NCBI GenBank assembly: GCA_910578605.1
Contig: CAJTQG010000019.1
Location: 1 to 55,907, forward strand
From: an uncultured Lachnospiraceae bacterium
GTDB taxonomy: Bacteria > Bacillota > Clostridia > Lachnospirales > Lachnospiraceae
Direction of reading: 5' to 3'
Length of the DNA stretch: 55,907 bases
Numbering within the stretch: position 1 is the first letter of the stretch; every line of letters begins with the position of its first letter. Shown piece by piece: positions 33,630 to 44,032 of this stretch. The notes beneath the pieces were generated by a model that searched no databases, was not told the DNA's origin, and saw only the letters and a list, made by a program, of their open reading frames with translations. The position numbers were made by a program, and so were the translations under genes.

Positions 33630-35561
33630 ATGATATTAGGAATGGTAAAAGTAGCTGCTGCTACTCCTAAGCTTCGGGTGGCAGACTGTAGTTATAATGG
33701 AGACTTAATCTGCAGACAGATGGAAGAGATGGAAGAAAAACATGCTGTGATAGGAGTGTTTCCTGAGCTTTGTATTACAGGCTATACTTGCGGTGATTTA
33801 TTTTGGCAGTCCTCCATGCTTCGCAGGGCAAAGGAGACATTGCTGCATATTGTAGAGGAGTCTAGGGGAAAACAGATTTTAATTGGGGTTGGTCTGCCAT
33901 TAGAGTGGGAAGGGAAGCTATATAATACAGCAGCATTTATTCAAAATGGCAAGCTTCTTGGAATAGTACCTAAAAAAAATCTGCCCAATTATTCCGAGTT
34001 TTATGAGGCAAGACACTTTTCACCAGGACAGGAAGAAATAAAAGAGATTCAAGTGGGAGAGCATAGAGTGCCCTTTGGCATGAATTTGCTTTTTTCCTGC
34101 GTTAATATAGAGGGCTTAGTTGTGGCAGCAGAGATATGCGAGGATTTGTGGGTTCCCTGTCCTCCAAGTATCTCCCACGCTCTTGCAGGTGCCACTGTGA
34201 TTGTCAATTTATCGGCCAGCGATGAGACAACAGGAAAGGATATATATAGAAAAGATTTGATTTCCGGTCAGTCAGCCAGGCTGGTATGCGGATATATATA
34301 TGCGGATGCAGGGGAGGGTGAATCCTCCACAGATTTTGTCTATTCTGCTCATAATATTATTGCGGAGAACGGAACCATATTAAAAGAAGCAAAACGTTTT
34401 CAAAACGAGATGATATTTGCAGATTTGGATTTGGACAGATTGAAAAATGAGAGAAGAAAGATGACAACCTATCTGCAGAAGGAGGAAGTTTCCTACTATA
34501 AAGTGGAATTTGCATGTGATTTGGATTATAGTGAGAAAGGGGAAACAGATCGATGGGTGGATTCGGCGCCCTTTGTGCCAAGGAGAATGGAAGATAGGGA
34601 AAAGAGATGTGAGGAGATATTGGCAATTCAGTCTATGGGACTGAAGAAAAGATTGGAACATACAGGCTGTACACATAGTGTACTTGGAATATCGGGTGGA
34701 TTGGATTCTACGTTGGCTTTGCTGGTAACAGTACGGGCTTTTGATATGCTGAATATCCCAAGAGAAAATATTATAGCAGTAACTATGCCTGGTTTTGGAA
34801 CAACTGACAGAACTTATCAGAATGCTTTGAAGCTGATTGAGACATTAGGAGCTACGTTAAAAGAAATTTCCATTGCCCAGGCAGTGAATCTTCATTTTCA
34901 GCAGATTGGCCAGAACCCTCAAGTACATGATATTACCTATGAAAATTCTCAGGCAAGACAGAGAACACTGTTGTTGATGAATTTGGCAAATAAATATAAT
35001 GGTCTGGTGATTGGAACTGGTGATATGTCGGAATTGGCTTTAGGGTGGGCCACATATAATGGGGATCATATGTCCATGTATGGGGTAAATGCATCTGTAC
35101 CAAAAACCTTAGTCCGCCATTTGGTGACATACTTTGCACAGACCTGCAGGGGAAGTGAATTAGAGAAGGTTCTTTTGGATGTACTAGATACCCCGGTAAG
35201 TCCAGAACTGCTTCCCCCAGAGGATGGTAAAATTTCACAGAAAACAGAGGATTTGGTAGGGCCTTATGAACTGCATGATTTTTACTTGTACTATGTCCTC
35301 CGTATGGGTTATGAGCCGGAGAAAATTTATCAGCTTTGCTGTCAGGCATTTGGAGAGCGGTATGAGAAGCCGGTGATTTTAAAATGGCTTCGAGTATTTT
35401 ACCGCAGGTTTTTTGCTCAACAGTTTAAACGTTCTTGTTTGCCGGATGGACCCAAGGTTGGTTCAGTGGCAGTTTCACCTAGGGGAGATTTAAGAATGCC
35501 AAGCGACGCCTGTGCCAGAGAGTGGCTTGAGGAAGTAGAGAGGCTTGAAAGATGTCTCTGA
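33630..35561 (+). CDS. nadE: Glutamine-dependent NAD+ synthetase
   Basis: Last step of NAD synthesis: ATP-dependent amidation of deamido-NAD, with ammonia drawn from glutamine. 643 residues. The N-terminal nitrilase-type glutaminase domain (1-290) has the Glu-Lys-Cys triad: Glu46 in FPELC, Lys115/116 in VPKKNLPNY and Cys170 in EICEDLW. The C-terminal synthetase (about 330-643) has the PP-loop SGGLDST (about 354-360) and the later GTGDMSELALGWATYNGDH. An ammonia channel would join the two. AAAGGAGG precedes the ATG. The stop overlaps the start of the next gene by 10 bp, indicating coupled translation with the pseudouridine synthase. Confidence 0.97.
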   Translation: MILGMVKVAAATPKLRVADCSYNGDLICRQMEEMEEKHAVIGVFPELCITGYTCGDLFWQSSMLRRAKETLLHIVEESRGKQILIGVGLPLEWEGKLYNTAAFIQNGKLLGIVPKKNLPNYSEFYEARHFSPGQEEIKEIQVGEHRVPFGMNLLFSCVNIEGLVVAAEICEDLWVPCPPSISHALAGATVIVNLSASDETTGKDIYRKDLISGQSARLVCGYIYADAGEGESSTDFVYSAHNIIAENGTILKEAKRFQNEMIFADLDLDRLKNERRKMTTYLQKEEVSYYKVEFACDLDYSEKGETDRWVDSAPFVPRRMEDREKRCEEILAIQSMGLKKRLEHTGCTHSVLGISGGLDSTLALLVTVRAFDMLNIPRENIIAVTMPGFGTTDRTYQNALKLIETLGATLKEISIAQAVNLHFQQIGQNPQVHDITYENSQARQRTLLLMNLANKYNGLVIGTGDMSELALGWATYNGDHMSMYGVNASVPKTLVRHLVTYFAQTCRGSELEKVLLDVLDTPVSPELLPPEDGKISQKTEDLVGPYELHDFYLYYVLRMGYEPEKIYQLCCQAFGERYEKPVILKWLRVFYRRFFAQQFKRSCLPDGPKVGSVAVSPRGDLRMPSDACAREWLEEVERLERCL

Positions 35562-36265
35562 TACGCATAGACAGGCTGCTAAGCGATATGGGACTTGGCA
35601 GCCGCAGTCAGGCAAAGGAATGGATAAAAAAAGGACAGGTGCAGGTGGATGGCTGCGTGTGCAGAAAAACAGAGCAAAAGGTAGATGCAGGTATTCAGGA
35701 AATTAAGCTGAATGGCCGGATTGTGTGCTATGAGGAATATGTCTATTATATATTACATAAACCGGCGGGGTGTGTGACGGCCATAAAAGATAAGAAAAAC
35801 AAAACGGTGATGGATTACATGCCGAAGGAGTGCAGAAAGGATCTGACACCTGTTGGAAGGCTGGATAAGGATACAGAAGGTTTACTTTTGTTTACCAATG
35901 ACGGAAAGCTGGCTCATCAATTATTGTCTCCTAAGAGTCATGTGGATAAAACTTATTTTGCCAAGGTGAAGGGTAAGGTGACTAGTGAAGATGTAGAGGC
36001 ATTTATGGAAGGCTTGGACATTGGAGATGATAAGAGAACGCTGCCGGCAAGGTTAATGGTACGAAAGTCTGGACAAGTGTCAGAAGTTGAAGTGATTGTG
36101 TGTGAGGGACGTTTTCACCAGATTAAAAGAATGTTTCAGGCTGTTGGAAAAGAGGTTATCTATCTAAAACGAATTTCCTTTGGGAAACTCGTTTTAGATA
36201 ACACATTGAAGGTGGGACAATACAGAAAGGTGAAAAAAGAAGATATTTTGGATGATTGTAAATAA
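35552..36265 (+). CDS. RsuA/RluB/RluF-family rRNA pseudouridine synthase
   Basis: Converts a specific uridine in ribosomal RNA to pseudouridine. 237 residues. The N-terminal S4 RNA-binding domain (about 5-60) contains GLGSRSQAKEWIKKGQVQV. The catalytic domain has VGRLDKDTEGLLLFTNDG with catalytic Asp (about 104) and the later VCEGRFHQIKRMFQAVGKEV typical of the RsuA branch. Which rRNA position it modifies is not decidable by eye; the small-subunit site of RsuA is the most common annotation. It starts inside the end of nadE (10-bp overlap), so it has no free-standing promoter. It ends 12 bp from the convergent next gene. Confidence 0.93.
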   Translation: MSLIRIDRLLSDMGLGSRSQAKEWIKKGQVQVDGCVCRKTEQKVDAGIQEIKLNGRIVCYEEYVYYILHKPAGCVTAIKDKKNKTVMDYMPKECRKDLTPVGRLDKDTEGLLLFTNDGKLAHQLLSPKSHVDKTYFAKVKGKVTSEDVEAFMEGLDIGDDKRTLPARLMVRKSGQVSEVEVIVCEGRFHQIKRMFQAVGKEVIYLKRISFGKLVLDNTLKVGQYRKVKKEDILDDCK

Positions 36266-36277
36266 ATATGTTCTTTG

Positions 36278-36754
36278 TTATTGGGCCTTCTGCAGAGCAC
36301 CCTTTATGCCTTCCATAAGAATGAGAGAGGTATATTGCTGGTCCTCTGGGTATGTAATTTCATCTAGTGAGGAGGCAAGGCAGATTTGTTCCTCCAGATT
36401 TTTTACACATTCCTCCAAAAAAGGATATAATGTAGACACAGAATCACTTAAATTGGCAAAATGTATAGATTTGATATTTGTGGAATCCACTGCAACTTCC
36501 AACTCTAAAGGAGTGTCATTTAAGGTGATGCAGGAATGATAGATTCCACTGGTATAATTTTTGATGTTATCGGTGTTGGTGTTTTGGTCTGTGGCATTGG
36601 TACTGTCAGTAGGAGTGGTATTTGTCTCCTGTGAGTCTTTAGACGAGAACATCCAGATAACCAGCAGGATAAATAAGATGGCAAGGAGTATAAACATAGC
36701 CGTATATACGACTTCTTTTAATTGTAATACAAAAATTTTAGGTTTGTTTTGCAT
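36278..36754 (-). CDS. Small membrane-anchored protein of unknown function
   Basis: 158 residues. A basic cytoplasmic start (MQNKPKIFVLQLKEV) leads into one membrane helix (about 16-37), then a Ser/Thr/Asn/Asp-rich linker (about 40-70) and a soluble domain of about 85 residues outside the membrane. That domain (from NYTSGIYHSCITLNDTPLEL) reads like an FMN-binding-domain relative: GIY, then beta strands with EVAVDSTNIKSIHF and a late SLILMEGIKGALQKA. No flavinylation site was seen, so this link is tentative. GGAGGA on the minus strand supports the ATG at 36754 in preference to a longer frame. It is divergent from addB. Confidence 0.7.
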   Translation of the reverse strand: MQNKPKIFVLQLKEVVYTAMFILLAILFILLVIWMFSSKDSQETNTTPTDSTNATDQNTNTDNIKNYTSGIYHSCITLNDTPLELEVAVDSTNIKSIHFANLSDSVSTLYPFLEECVKNLEEQICLASSLDEITYPEDQQYTSLILMEGIKGALQKAQ

Positions 36755-36954
36755 AATTATCCTCCAGAATGTTTGTATTTTACTATGTAATACCTGGTAC
36801 AATAATAACAGATTACACAGTGTTACACTTCTTATTCCAATATATGATATAATGAGCAAAATATGACTTGGAAATGGAATAGCATTTGGAAAAACAAAAT
36901 AGATATTCACATGGAAGAAAAGGCATACAAGAGAAAAACAGGAGAAATACAAGT

Positions 36955-39900
36955 ATGGCATTGAGAATATTATATGGCAGAAGCGGATACGGAAAATCAA
37001 CAAAGCTGTATCAGGATATGATAGAGCAGGCTTGTAAAAATATACAAAATCAATATATAGCAGTAGTTCCAGAACAATTTACCATGCAGACTCAAAAAAA
37101 TATTGTGCAGGCACACCCTAACCGTGGGGTAATGAATATTGATATTGTCAGCTTTGAAAGATTGGCCTATAGAGTGTTTGAGGAGTTGGGAAAAAGTGAG
37201 TGGAATATATTGGATGATACAGGGAAAAGCTTGATTTTGAGGAAGGTAGTGGAGGATAAGAAAGAAAGCTTAGGCTATTTTCAAAACAAAATACATATGC
37301 CTGGATTTATAGAGGAGATGAAATCCGTACTGTCCGAGTTTTTTCAATATGGGGTATATGAGGAAAAGTTGGAGAGCATGCTTAAGGCTGGCCAAAGCAA
37401 GCCTCTTCTATATGAAAAGCTGAAGGATATCCAAATATTATACAAAGGGTTTCGGGAATATTTAAAGGATAACACAATTGCCTCCGAGGAATTGTTGGAG
37501 GTGTTGTGCGGTGTTGTGTCACAGTCAAATAAAATGAAAGATAGTATCATTTCTTTTGATGGTTTTACTGGTTTTACGCCGGTACAATATAAGTTGTTGG
37601 AGCTGCTGATGATGTATGCGAAAGATATTTGGGTGACAATCACTATGGATGAAGATATTCACAGCGCCAGAAAAGAGCATGATTTGTTTTATATGAGTTA
37701 CAGAATGGCTTATAAATTAAAGGAGGCGGCGAAGCAAGCAGGGATTTGTGTTGTGGAGGAACAAATTACATATAATAAGGATGAAAATAGATTTCAATCT
37801 ATGGATTTACTGCACTTAGAACGTCATATATTTCAAAACCCAGCAGAAAAGGAAAATGAAGGAAAAAATGATATTGAGATAATTTGCGAAGGAAATCCTG
37901 CAAGAGAGGCATGGAAAATTGTAGAGATGCTTCAAAATTTAGTGAGAACTGAGCATTATCGATATCGAGATATTGCAGTGATTACAGGGGATATGGAAAG
38001 TTATCACAGAGTGCTGTGGGATGCCTTTTACGCCAATCATATCCCTTGTTTTATTGACCATAAAAGAAACATTATTCATAATCCTTTTGTACAATTTATT
38101 CAAAGTAGTTTAGAGACAATAGATAAGGATTTTGCCTATGAGAGCGTGTTTCATTTTTTAAAGTGCGGTATGCTTTGTATTCCTCAGGATGAGATTGATT
38201 TACTGGAAAATTATGTATTGGCAACAGGTATGAAAGGTTTTAACAGATGGAATCGAGAATTTACCAAAACATATCCAGAATTGGAGGGAGAAAATCTTGA
38301 ACAGCCACTAACACAATTAAATGCTATTCGGGAAAAGGTGGTAGAACTTTTTAAAGACTTGCGCAAAGTATGTAAAAGTAAAAAAAGTACAGTAAAAGAC
38401 AGGGTGGAAGCAATTTATCATTTTATTGTGGAAAATAAAATGCAGCAGAAGTTAAAGCAGATGGAGGAGCAATTTGTAAATAGCGATGAACAAAGTATGG
38501 CAAAGGAATATTCTCAAACTTATGAGAAGGTGATAGGTCTGTTAGATGAAATCGTAAATCTAATGGGAGATAAGATTATACCATTTCGGGAATTTCGGGA
38601 TATTTTATCTGCAGGTTTTCGAGAGATTAAAGTGGGTATCATTCCCCCCAGTGTTGATTGCGTTTTAGTGGGAGACATGGAGAGAACCAGGTTGAACAAT
38701 GTAAAGGTGCTTTTTGTTGCAGGAGTAAATGATGGTATTATTCCAAAAGCAGGAGGCAAGGGGGGGATTCTGTCGGAGACGGAGAGAGTGTTCTTTAAGG
38801 AGTCACAGATTGAGCTGGCGCCTACAGCAAGAGAAAATGCATTTACCCAAAGATTTTATCTTTATCTTAATTTGACAAAGGCAAGCGACAAGTTGATTTT
38901 ATCCTACAGTCAGACAAGCCAGGGGGGGATGGGGCTGCGTCCCTCCTATCTAATAGAAAATATCTGTCAATTGTTTTTCCAGGTTGCAAATGAAATGGGA
39001 GATGATAAAGAGAGGGAGGACAATGTTTATCAGATGGCATCCGTATGTGCAGCCCAGCAATATTTGGCAAGGGGAATCAGAAGCTTTGGAGATTGGGGAA
39101 ACAGTGCTCCAAAGCTTTGGAGGGAGCTGTATACTTATTATTTTAAAACAGCTAGAGATAAAATAACTAAAATGGTGGAGGAAGCATACAAGCGGGAGGA
39201 GGGCTTTGCTTTAGACGAGGCAGTGGCAAAAGCTTTATATGGAAATTATATGCAGGCAAGTGTTACCAGGCTGGAGAAATTTGCCTCCTGCGCCTATGCA
39301 CACTTTTTGACATATGGTCTGGCGTTGATGCCAAGAAGAGAATACCAAATTGAGGCAGCCCAGCTGGGAAGTCTGTATCATAAAAGTATTGAAAAATTTT
39401 CAGAAAAAGTAAAGAAAAGTGGACTTCAATGGAGGGATATTACAGAGTCGATTCGAAAAAAACTGGTAAGAGAAGTGGTGGAAGAATTGGTTCATGATAT
39501 GGGGAATACAGCTTTTTTGGATAATGCCAGGAATGCCTATCTGTTGGAGAGGGTGGAGAGAATTACAAACCGTACTATATGGGCATTGTGCCATCAGCTG
39601 GGACGTAGTAAGCTTGTCCCTGCTCATTATGAATTTTCTTTTTCTACAGGGGAGAATGCACCAGGGGCTCGGATTCGACTGGAGGATGATACGGTGATGG
39701 ATTTGCGGGGAGTGGTAGATCGGGTGGATTTATATGAGGAGGATTCTAATCTCTATGTAAAAATCATTGATTATAAAACAGGAAATACAAAATTTGATAT
39801 ATTAGATGCCTACTATGGAATACAGATGCAGTTAGTTGTTTATTTGGATGCTATGATGGAGGTGGAAAAAGAACATCACCCAGGGTATCATGTGATACCA

Positions 39901-40398
39901 GCTGGCATTTTTTATTACAATGTAAAAGATCCCTTTATTGATTTAAAGGATGGACAGGAGTGGGAAGGAGAAAGTGACCTGAAGGAATTTAAAATGTCAG
40001 GCTTAGTGAATGCAGAGCAGGATGTGATTTCCTGTATGAGCGACGACTTAAATGAGAATGATGGGGGCATGCCCATTTCCTTAAACAAAAATGGAACATT
40101 GTCAAAAAAATCTTCCCAAGCCACCCTGCAGCAAATAGATACACTGATTCAATATGTGAGGGGGCAGTGTAATCAGTATACTAAACAGATGGTTAATGGG
40201 GTGATTGAAAAAAATCCATTTCAGCAGGGGGATAACCATTCCTGTACATACTGTTCTTATCATGGTGTGTGTAAATTTGATGATACACAAAGAGAGTATC
40301 GCCATTTAGAAAAGCTGGCATCAGAGGAAGTATGGGGAAAGATGGGGCAGGCTGTTGAGCAAAAAAGAGAGGGAAAGGATAAGAAAGAAAAAATATAA
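36955..40398 (+). CDS. addB: ATP-dependent helicase-nuclease, subunit B
   Basis: Half of the AddAB complex that resects double-strand breaks up to a Chi-like site for RecA loading. 1147 residues from the ATG at 36955 (GGAG 10 bases upstream); the longer frame adds an implausible basic tail. It begins LRILYGRSGYGKSTKLY with a Walker A motif. The C-terminal RecB-type nuclease domain has IIDYKTGNTKFD (about 952-963) and an iron-sulfur cluster formed by one Cys in KFASCAYAHF (about 780) and three in CTYCSYHGVC (about 1099-1108), as in known AddB. addA starts 20 bp after the stop. Confidence 0.96.
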   Translation: MALRILYGRSGYGKSTKLYQDMIEQACKNIQNQYIAVVPEQFTMQTQKNIVQAHPNRGVMNIDIVSFERLAYRVFEELGKSEWNILDDTGKSLILRKVVEDKKESLGYFQNKIHMPGFIEEMKSVLSEFFQYGVYEEKLESMLKAGQSKPLLYEKLKDIQILYKGFREYLKDNTIASEELLEVLCGVVSQSNKMKDSIISFDGFTGFTPVQYKLLELLMMYAKDIWVTITMDEDIHSARKEHDLFYMSYRMAYKLKEAAKQAGICVVEEQITYNKDENRFQSMDLLHLERHIFQNPAEKENEGKNDIEIICEGNPAREAWKIVEMLQNLVRTEHYRYRDIAVITGDMESYHRVLWDAFYANHIPCFIDHKRNIIHNPFVQFIQSSLETIDKDFAYESVFHFLKCGMLCIPQDEIDLLENYVLATGMKGFNRWNREFTKTYPELEGENLEQPLTQLNAIREKVVELFKDLRKVCKSKKSTVKDRVEAIYHFIVENKMQQKLKQMEEQFVNSDEQSMAKEYSQTYEKVIGLLDEIVNLMGDKIIPFREFRDILSAGFREIKVGIIPPSVDCVLVGDMERTRLNNVKVLFVAGVNDGIIPKAGGKGGILSETERVFFKESQIELAPTARENAFTQRFYLYLNLTKASDKLILSYSQTSQGGMGLRPSYLIENICQLFFQVANEMGDDKEREDNVYQMASVCAAQQYLARGIRSFGDWGNSAPKLWRELYTYYFKTARDKITKMVEEAYKREEGFALDEAVAKALYGNYMQASVTRLEKFASCAYAHFLTYGLALMPRREYQIEAAQLGSLYHKSIEKFSEKVKKSGLQWRDITESIRKKLVREVVEELVHDMGNTAFLDNARNAYLLERVERITNRTIWALCHQLGRSKLVPAHYEFSFSTGENAPGARIRLEDDTVMDLRGVVDRVDLYEEDSNLYVKIIDYKTGNTKFDILDAYYGIQMQLVVYLDAMMEVEKEHHPGYHVIPAGIFYYNVKDPFIDLKDGQEWEGESDLKEFKMSGLVNAEQDVISCMSDDLNENDGGMPISLNKNGTLSKKSSQATLQQIDTLIQYVRGQCNQYTKQMVNGVIEKNPFQQGDNHSCTYCSYHGVCKFDDTQREYRHLEKLASEEVWGKMGQAVEQKREGKDKKEKI

Positions 40399-40417
40399 AA
40401 GGTAGGAGGAGACATCC

Positions 40418-43400
40418 ATGAGCAGTCAGTGGACAAAGGCACAAAATCAAGTGATTCAAAGCCGCAATGAAAATTTGCTTGTGTCAGCGGCGGCAGGTTC
40501 GGGAAAGACAGCAGTGCTGGTAGAGCGAATTATACAAAGAATTTTGGACGAGGAGAATCCTGTGGATGTGGACCGACTTCTTGTGGTAACCTTTACCAAT
40601 GCGGCAGCTGGTGAGATGAAGGATAGAATCCGAAAGGCTTTGGAAGAAAAAGCAAGGGAATTTCCGGAAAACGAACATTTAAAGAGGCAGATTTCATTTG
40701 TGCACAATGCGCAGATAACTACCATCCACAGCTTTTGTCTGAATGTAATACGCAATTATTTTCATCAGATAGATTTAGACCCAGCATTTCGCATGGCAGA
40801 TGAGGGAGAGACAAAGCTTTTGAAGACAGAGGTGGTAAAACAAGTATTAGAGAGCAACTTTCAGGAGGGAGAAGAGAAGTTTTATCGTTTTATTGAAAGC
40901 TATGCGCCGGGAAAGCGAGATGAAGAGATAGAGGATATGATATTAAAAATATATGAGCTTTCCCAAAGTTATCCATGGCCGGATGAATGGTTGGATAAAA
41001 GTGTAGAAAACTATAATATAGAGGAAAAATGGGAAGAGAAATGTGAATGGTATAGATTCTTAAAAAGTGTCATTGCCTTAAAAATGGAAACAGCAAAGGA
41101 AGATTTGCAGGAGGCATTTCGGTTGTCGGAGCTTCCCGGAGGCCCCTATATGTACAAAGAATTGATAGTAGATGAGCTTCATCACATGGAACAGTGGGAA
41201 ACAAAGGAAACATACGAAGAGCAATATGATTTTCTCCATAGGATAGAATTTGGTTCTCTGTCAAGAAAAAGGGATAGTGCCGTAGATGCCCAGCTTAGGG
41301 AGAGGGCTAAGCTGTATCGGAATAGGGCAAAGGATGGAGTAAATAAAGTAAAGGAGAATTTTTACTTTATGACACAAAAAATGCTTGTGCAGGACAGTAA
41401 AAGTTGCCTTATGCTATTACAGGTTTTTATTGGCCTCGTCAAGGAATTTGAACAAAACTACCAAAATGCAAAAAAGGAAAACGGAATTTTGGATTTCCAC
41501 GATTTGGAACATTTTGCTCTGAAAATTCTTGTGGAAAAAACGGAAGGTAAGATTAAGCCTTCACAGACTGCCTTGGAGTTGTCTCAGCTTTATCAGGAGG
41601 TGATGATTGATGAGTATCAGGACAGCAATCTGGTGCAGGAGACAATTTTGGCATGCGTCAGCGGAGGAGAGGGACATCAATATAATCGTTTTATGGTTGG
41701 GGATGTGAAGCAAAGTATTTACAAATTTCGTATGGCTCGACCAGAGATTTTTATGGAAAAGCTTTCCTGGTACAAGATGAATGAGAGCAAGAACAGTCAG
41801 GCTGTTATATTGGATAAGAATTTTAGGAGCAGGAAGGAGGTGCTGGAATTTACAAATGCTGTGTTTTCTCAAATTATGCGTCCTGAGTTGGGGGGGATTT
41901 TATATGATAAGGAAAATGCCCTGTATTGTGGTGCAGTCTTTCCCGTTCAAGAAAATGTACAGGATTATCAAACAGAAATTCTGTTGGCACAGAAACAGGA
42001 AGATGGTTTGGAAAAAGTGGAAATGCAGACAAGAATCATAGGGGAGAAAATTTGTAAAATGCAGGATGCTGCTAATCCATTTGTTGTGTGGGATAGGGAG
42101 GCTGGTACTTATCGCCCAGCAGAATATAGGGATTTTGTGATTTTACTTCGTTCCCCGTCCAAATGGCAGGATGAGATGGCAGCAATATTATCAGCAATGG
42201 GCATTCCGGCAGTGTGTCAATCTCAGAGCGGCTATTTTGATAGTATAGAAGTAGAATTGATTTTAAATTTACTTCGGGTGATTGATAATCCCAGACAGGA
42301 TGTTCCTTTGGCTGGAGTTCTTCTCTCTCCTTTGGGAGGCTTTGATGAGGGTGAACTGGCGATATGGAAAATACATGCCTCCAAAGTAAATCTTTATTCG
42401 GCAATGGTTGCATACGCCAAGAGTGCAAAAGATACAAAATTGCGGGAAAAGACAAAAAGATTTTTCAATAAGCTGGAAGAATACAGAAGAAAAGCTGTAT
42501 ATTTATCTATTTATGACTTATTGCATTTTTTATATGAAGAAACTGGTATTTATTCTATGATAGCAGCCAGCCAAGGGGGAGATGTAAAGTGCGAGAATCT
42601 GGATATGTTAAAGCAGAAAGCAATTGCATATGAGGAAACAGTATATCAGGGGCTATTTCATTTTGTGCAGTATATTGAAAAGCTTCAAAAATTTGACATA
42701 GATTTCGGTCAGGCGTCGGGAAGCTTGGAGGGGGAAAATGCAGTACATATTATGAGTATTCATAAAAGTAAGGGGTTGGAATTTCCCATTGTTTTTATTG
42801 CAGGTTTAGAAAAACAATTTAATCAGCAGGATACGAAAAGTAAGCTTGTGGCGGATATGGATATGGGCATTGGGACGGATTGCATGGATATCAAAAGACG
42901 AAAAAGAAAGCCAACCTTGCTAAAGAGAGCAATATGTGAGAAAATAAGACTTGATAATTTAGGGGAGGAGCTGCGGGTTCTGTATGTGGCACTGACACGG
43001 GCAAAAGAAAAATTGATACTGGTAGCCAGCGATATTGACAGAGAAAAATGTGAGGAAAAGTGGAACATTGGGGATTCTAGAGAACAGGAGTCTCTTCCTT
43101 TTCATGTTTTATCCTCCGCTTCTTCTTTTCTAGATTGGATAGGAAGCGCCGTAAGCTCCTTGGGGGAGGAGAGATGCCTTTGTCATTTGGAGTATATTAC
43201 GATGGAACAGATAGTGATGGAGGAAGTGAAAAGTCAAGTAAAAAAAGAAGAAATCAGAAAGGAACTGCTTCACTGGCCGGAGGAATACATTTTTGATGAG
43301 CAAATTCACAAGCAGCTTGAAGAAGTGCTGGAGTATCATTATCCGTATGAGACAAGGCAGCATATTCCTACAAAAGTCAGCGTCTCGGAATTAAAGAAAA

Positions 43401-44002
43401 AAAGTCATGAGGATGAATGGGAGGATGAAATTGTTGTGAAGGAACAAGAACCCATTATTCCTGCTTTTTTACAGGAGAAAAAGGAATACAGCGGCGCCAG
43501 AAGAGGAACCGCTTATCATCGTGTATTCGAATTGTTTGATTTTGAGGGGATACATTCCATAGAAAGCTGCAGGGAAATGCTTAGGAAATTGCTGGAAAAA
43601 GAACTGATTAGTGAAAAGGATGCCCAGGTTGTGAAGGAGGAGGATTTACTTGTCTTTGCAAAAACTTCCCTGTACAGCCGCATGAGAAGAGCCTTCCGTC
43701 AAGGCTTGTTGTATCGGGAGCAGCCCTTTGTGCTGGAGATAGATGCCAATCAGGTGGATGAGAAGTATGGACAGGAGGAAACTATGCTGGTACAGGGGAT
43801 TATAGATGTGTTTTTTGAGGAGGAAGGGGAGCTTGTATTGGCAGACTATAAGACTGATAATGTGGGACAAGTCCGTGAATTAGAAGAAAGATATAAGGTT
43901 CAGTTAGATTATTATCAAAAGGCGTTAGAGCAAATTACAGGAAAGCATGTGAAAGAGAGAATTATATATTCTGTGAAATTTGGCGAAGAAATTTTGGTGT
44001 GA
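40418..44002 (+). CDS. addA: ATP-dependent helicase-nuclease, subunit A
   Basis: UvrD-type 3'-5' helicase plus nuclease subunit of AddAB. 1194 residues. Helicase motifs are visible in order: Q-motif region TKAQNQVI, Walker A SAAAGSGKTAVLV (about 24-36), motif Ia TFTNAAAGEMKDRI, Walker B MIDEYQDSN (about 394-402), GDVKQSIYKFRMARPE (motif III/IV area), IMSIHKSKGLEFPIVFI (motif V) and LRVLYVALTRAKEKL (motif VI). The C-terminal nuclease domain has RRGTAYHRVFE and LVLADYKTDNV. AGGAGGA sets the ATG. It is in one operon with addB, and the peptidase gene follows 30 bp later, possibly as read-through. Confidence 0.97.
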   Translation: MSSQWTKAQNQVIQSRNENLLVSAAAGSGKTAVLVERIIQRILDEENPVDVDRLLVVTFTNAAAGEMKDRIRKALEEKAREFPENEHLKRQISFVHNAQITTIHSFCLNVIRNYFHQIDLDPAFRMADEGETKLLKTEVVKQVLESNFQEGEEKFYRFIESYAPGKRDEEIEDMILKIYELSQSYPWPDEWLDKSVENYNIEEKWEEKCEWYRFLKSVIALKMETAKEDLQEAFRLSELPGGPYMYKELIVDELHHMEQWETKETYEEQYDFLHRIEFGSLSRKRDSAVDAQLRERAKLYRNRAKDGVNKVKENFYFMTQKMLVQDSKSCLMLLQVFIGLVKEFEQNYQNAKKENGILDFHDLEHFALKILVEKTEGKIKPSQTALELSQLYQEVMIDEYQDSNLVQETILACVSGGEGHQYNRFMVGDVKQSIYKFRMARPEIFMEKLSWYKMNESKNSQAVILDKNFRSRKEVLEFTNAVFSQIMRPELGGILYDKENALYCGAVFPVQENVQDYQTEILLAQKQEDGLEKVEMQTRIIGEKICKMQDAANPFVVWDREAGTYRPAEYRDFVILLRSPSKWQDEMAAILSAMGIPAVCQSQSGYFDSIEVELILNLLRVIDNPRQDVPLAGVLLSPLGGFDEGELAIWKIHASKVNLYSAMVAYAKSAKDTKLREKTKRFFNKLEEYRRKAVYLSIYDLLHFLYEETGIYSMIAASQGGDVKCENLDMLKQKAIAYEETVYQGLFHFVQYIEKLQKFDIDFGQASGSLEGENAVHIMSIHKSKGLEFPIVFIAGLEKQFNQQDTKSKLVADMDMGIGTDCMDIKRRKRKPTLLKRAICEKIRLDNLGEELRVLYVALTRAKEKLILVASDIDREKCEEKWNIGDSREQESLPFHVLSSASSFLDWIGSAVSSLGEERCLCHLEYITMEQIVMEEVKSQVKKEEIRKELLHWPEEYIFDEQIHKQLEEVLEYHYPYETRQHIPTKVSVSELKKKSHEDEWEDEIVVKEQEPIIPAFLQEKKEYSGARRGTAYHRVFELFDFEGIHSIESCREMLRKLLEKELISEKDAQVVKEEDLLVFAKTSLYSRMRRAFRQGLLYREQPFVLEIDANQVDEKYGQEETMLVQGIIDVFFEEEGELVLADYKTDNVGQVRELEERYKVQLDYYQKALEQITGKHVKERIIYSVKFGEEILV

Positions 44003-44032
44003 ATACAAAAAAGAAAGGAAAAACACAAGCTT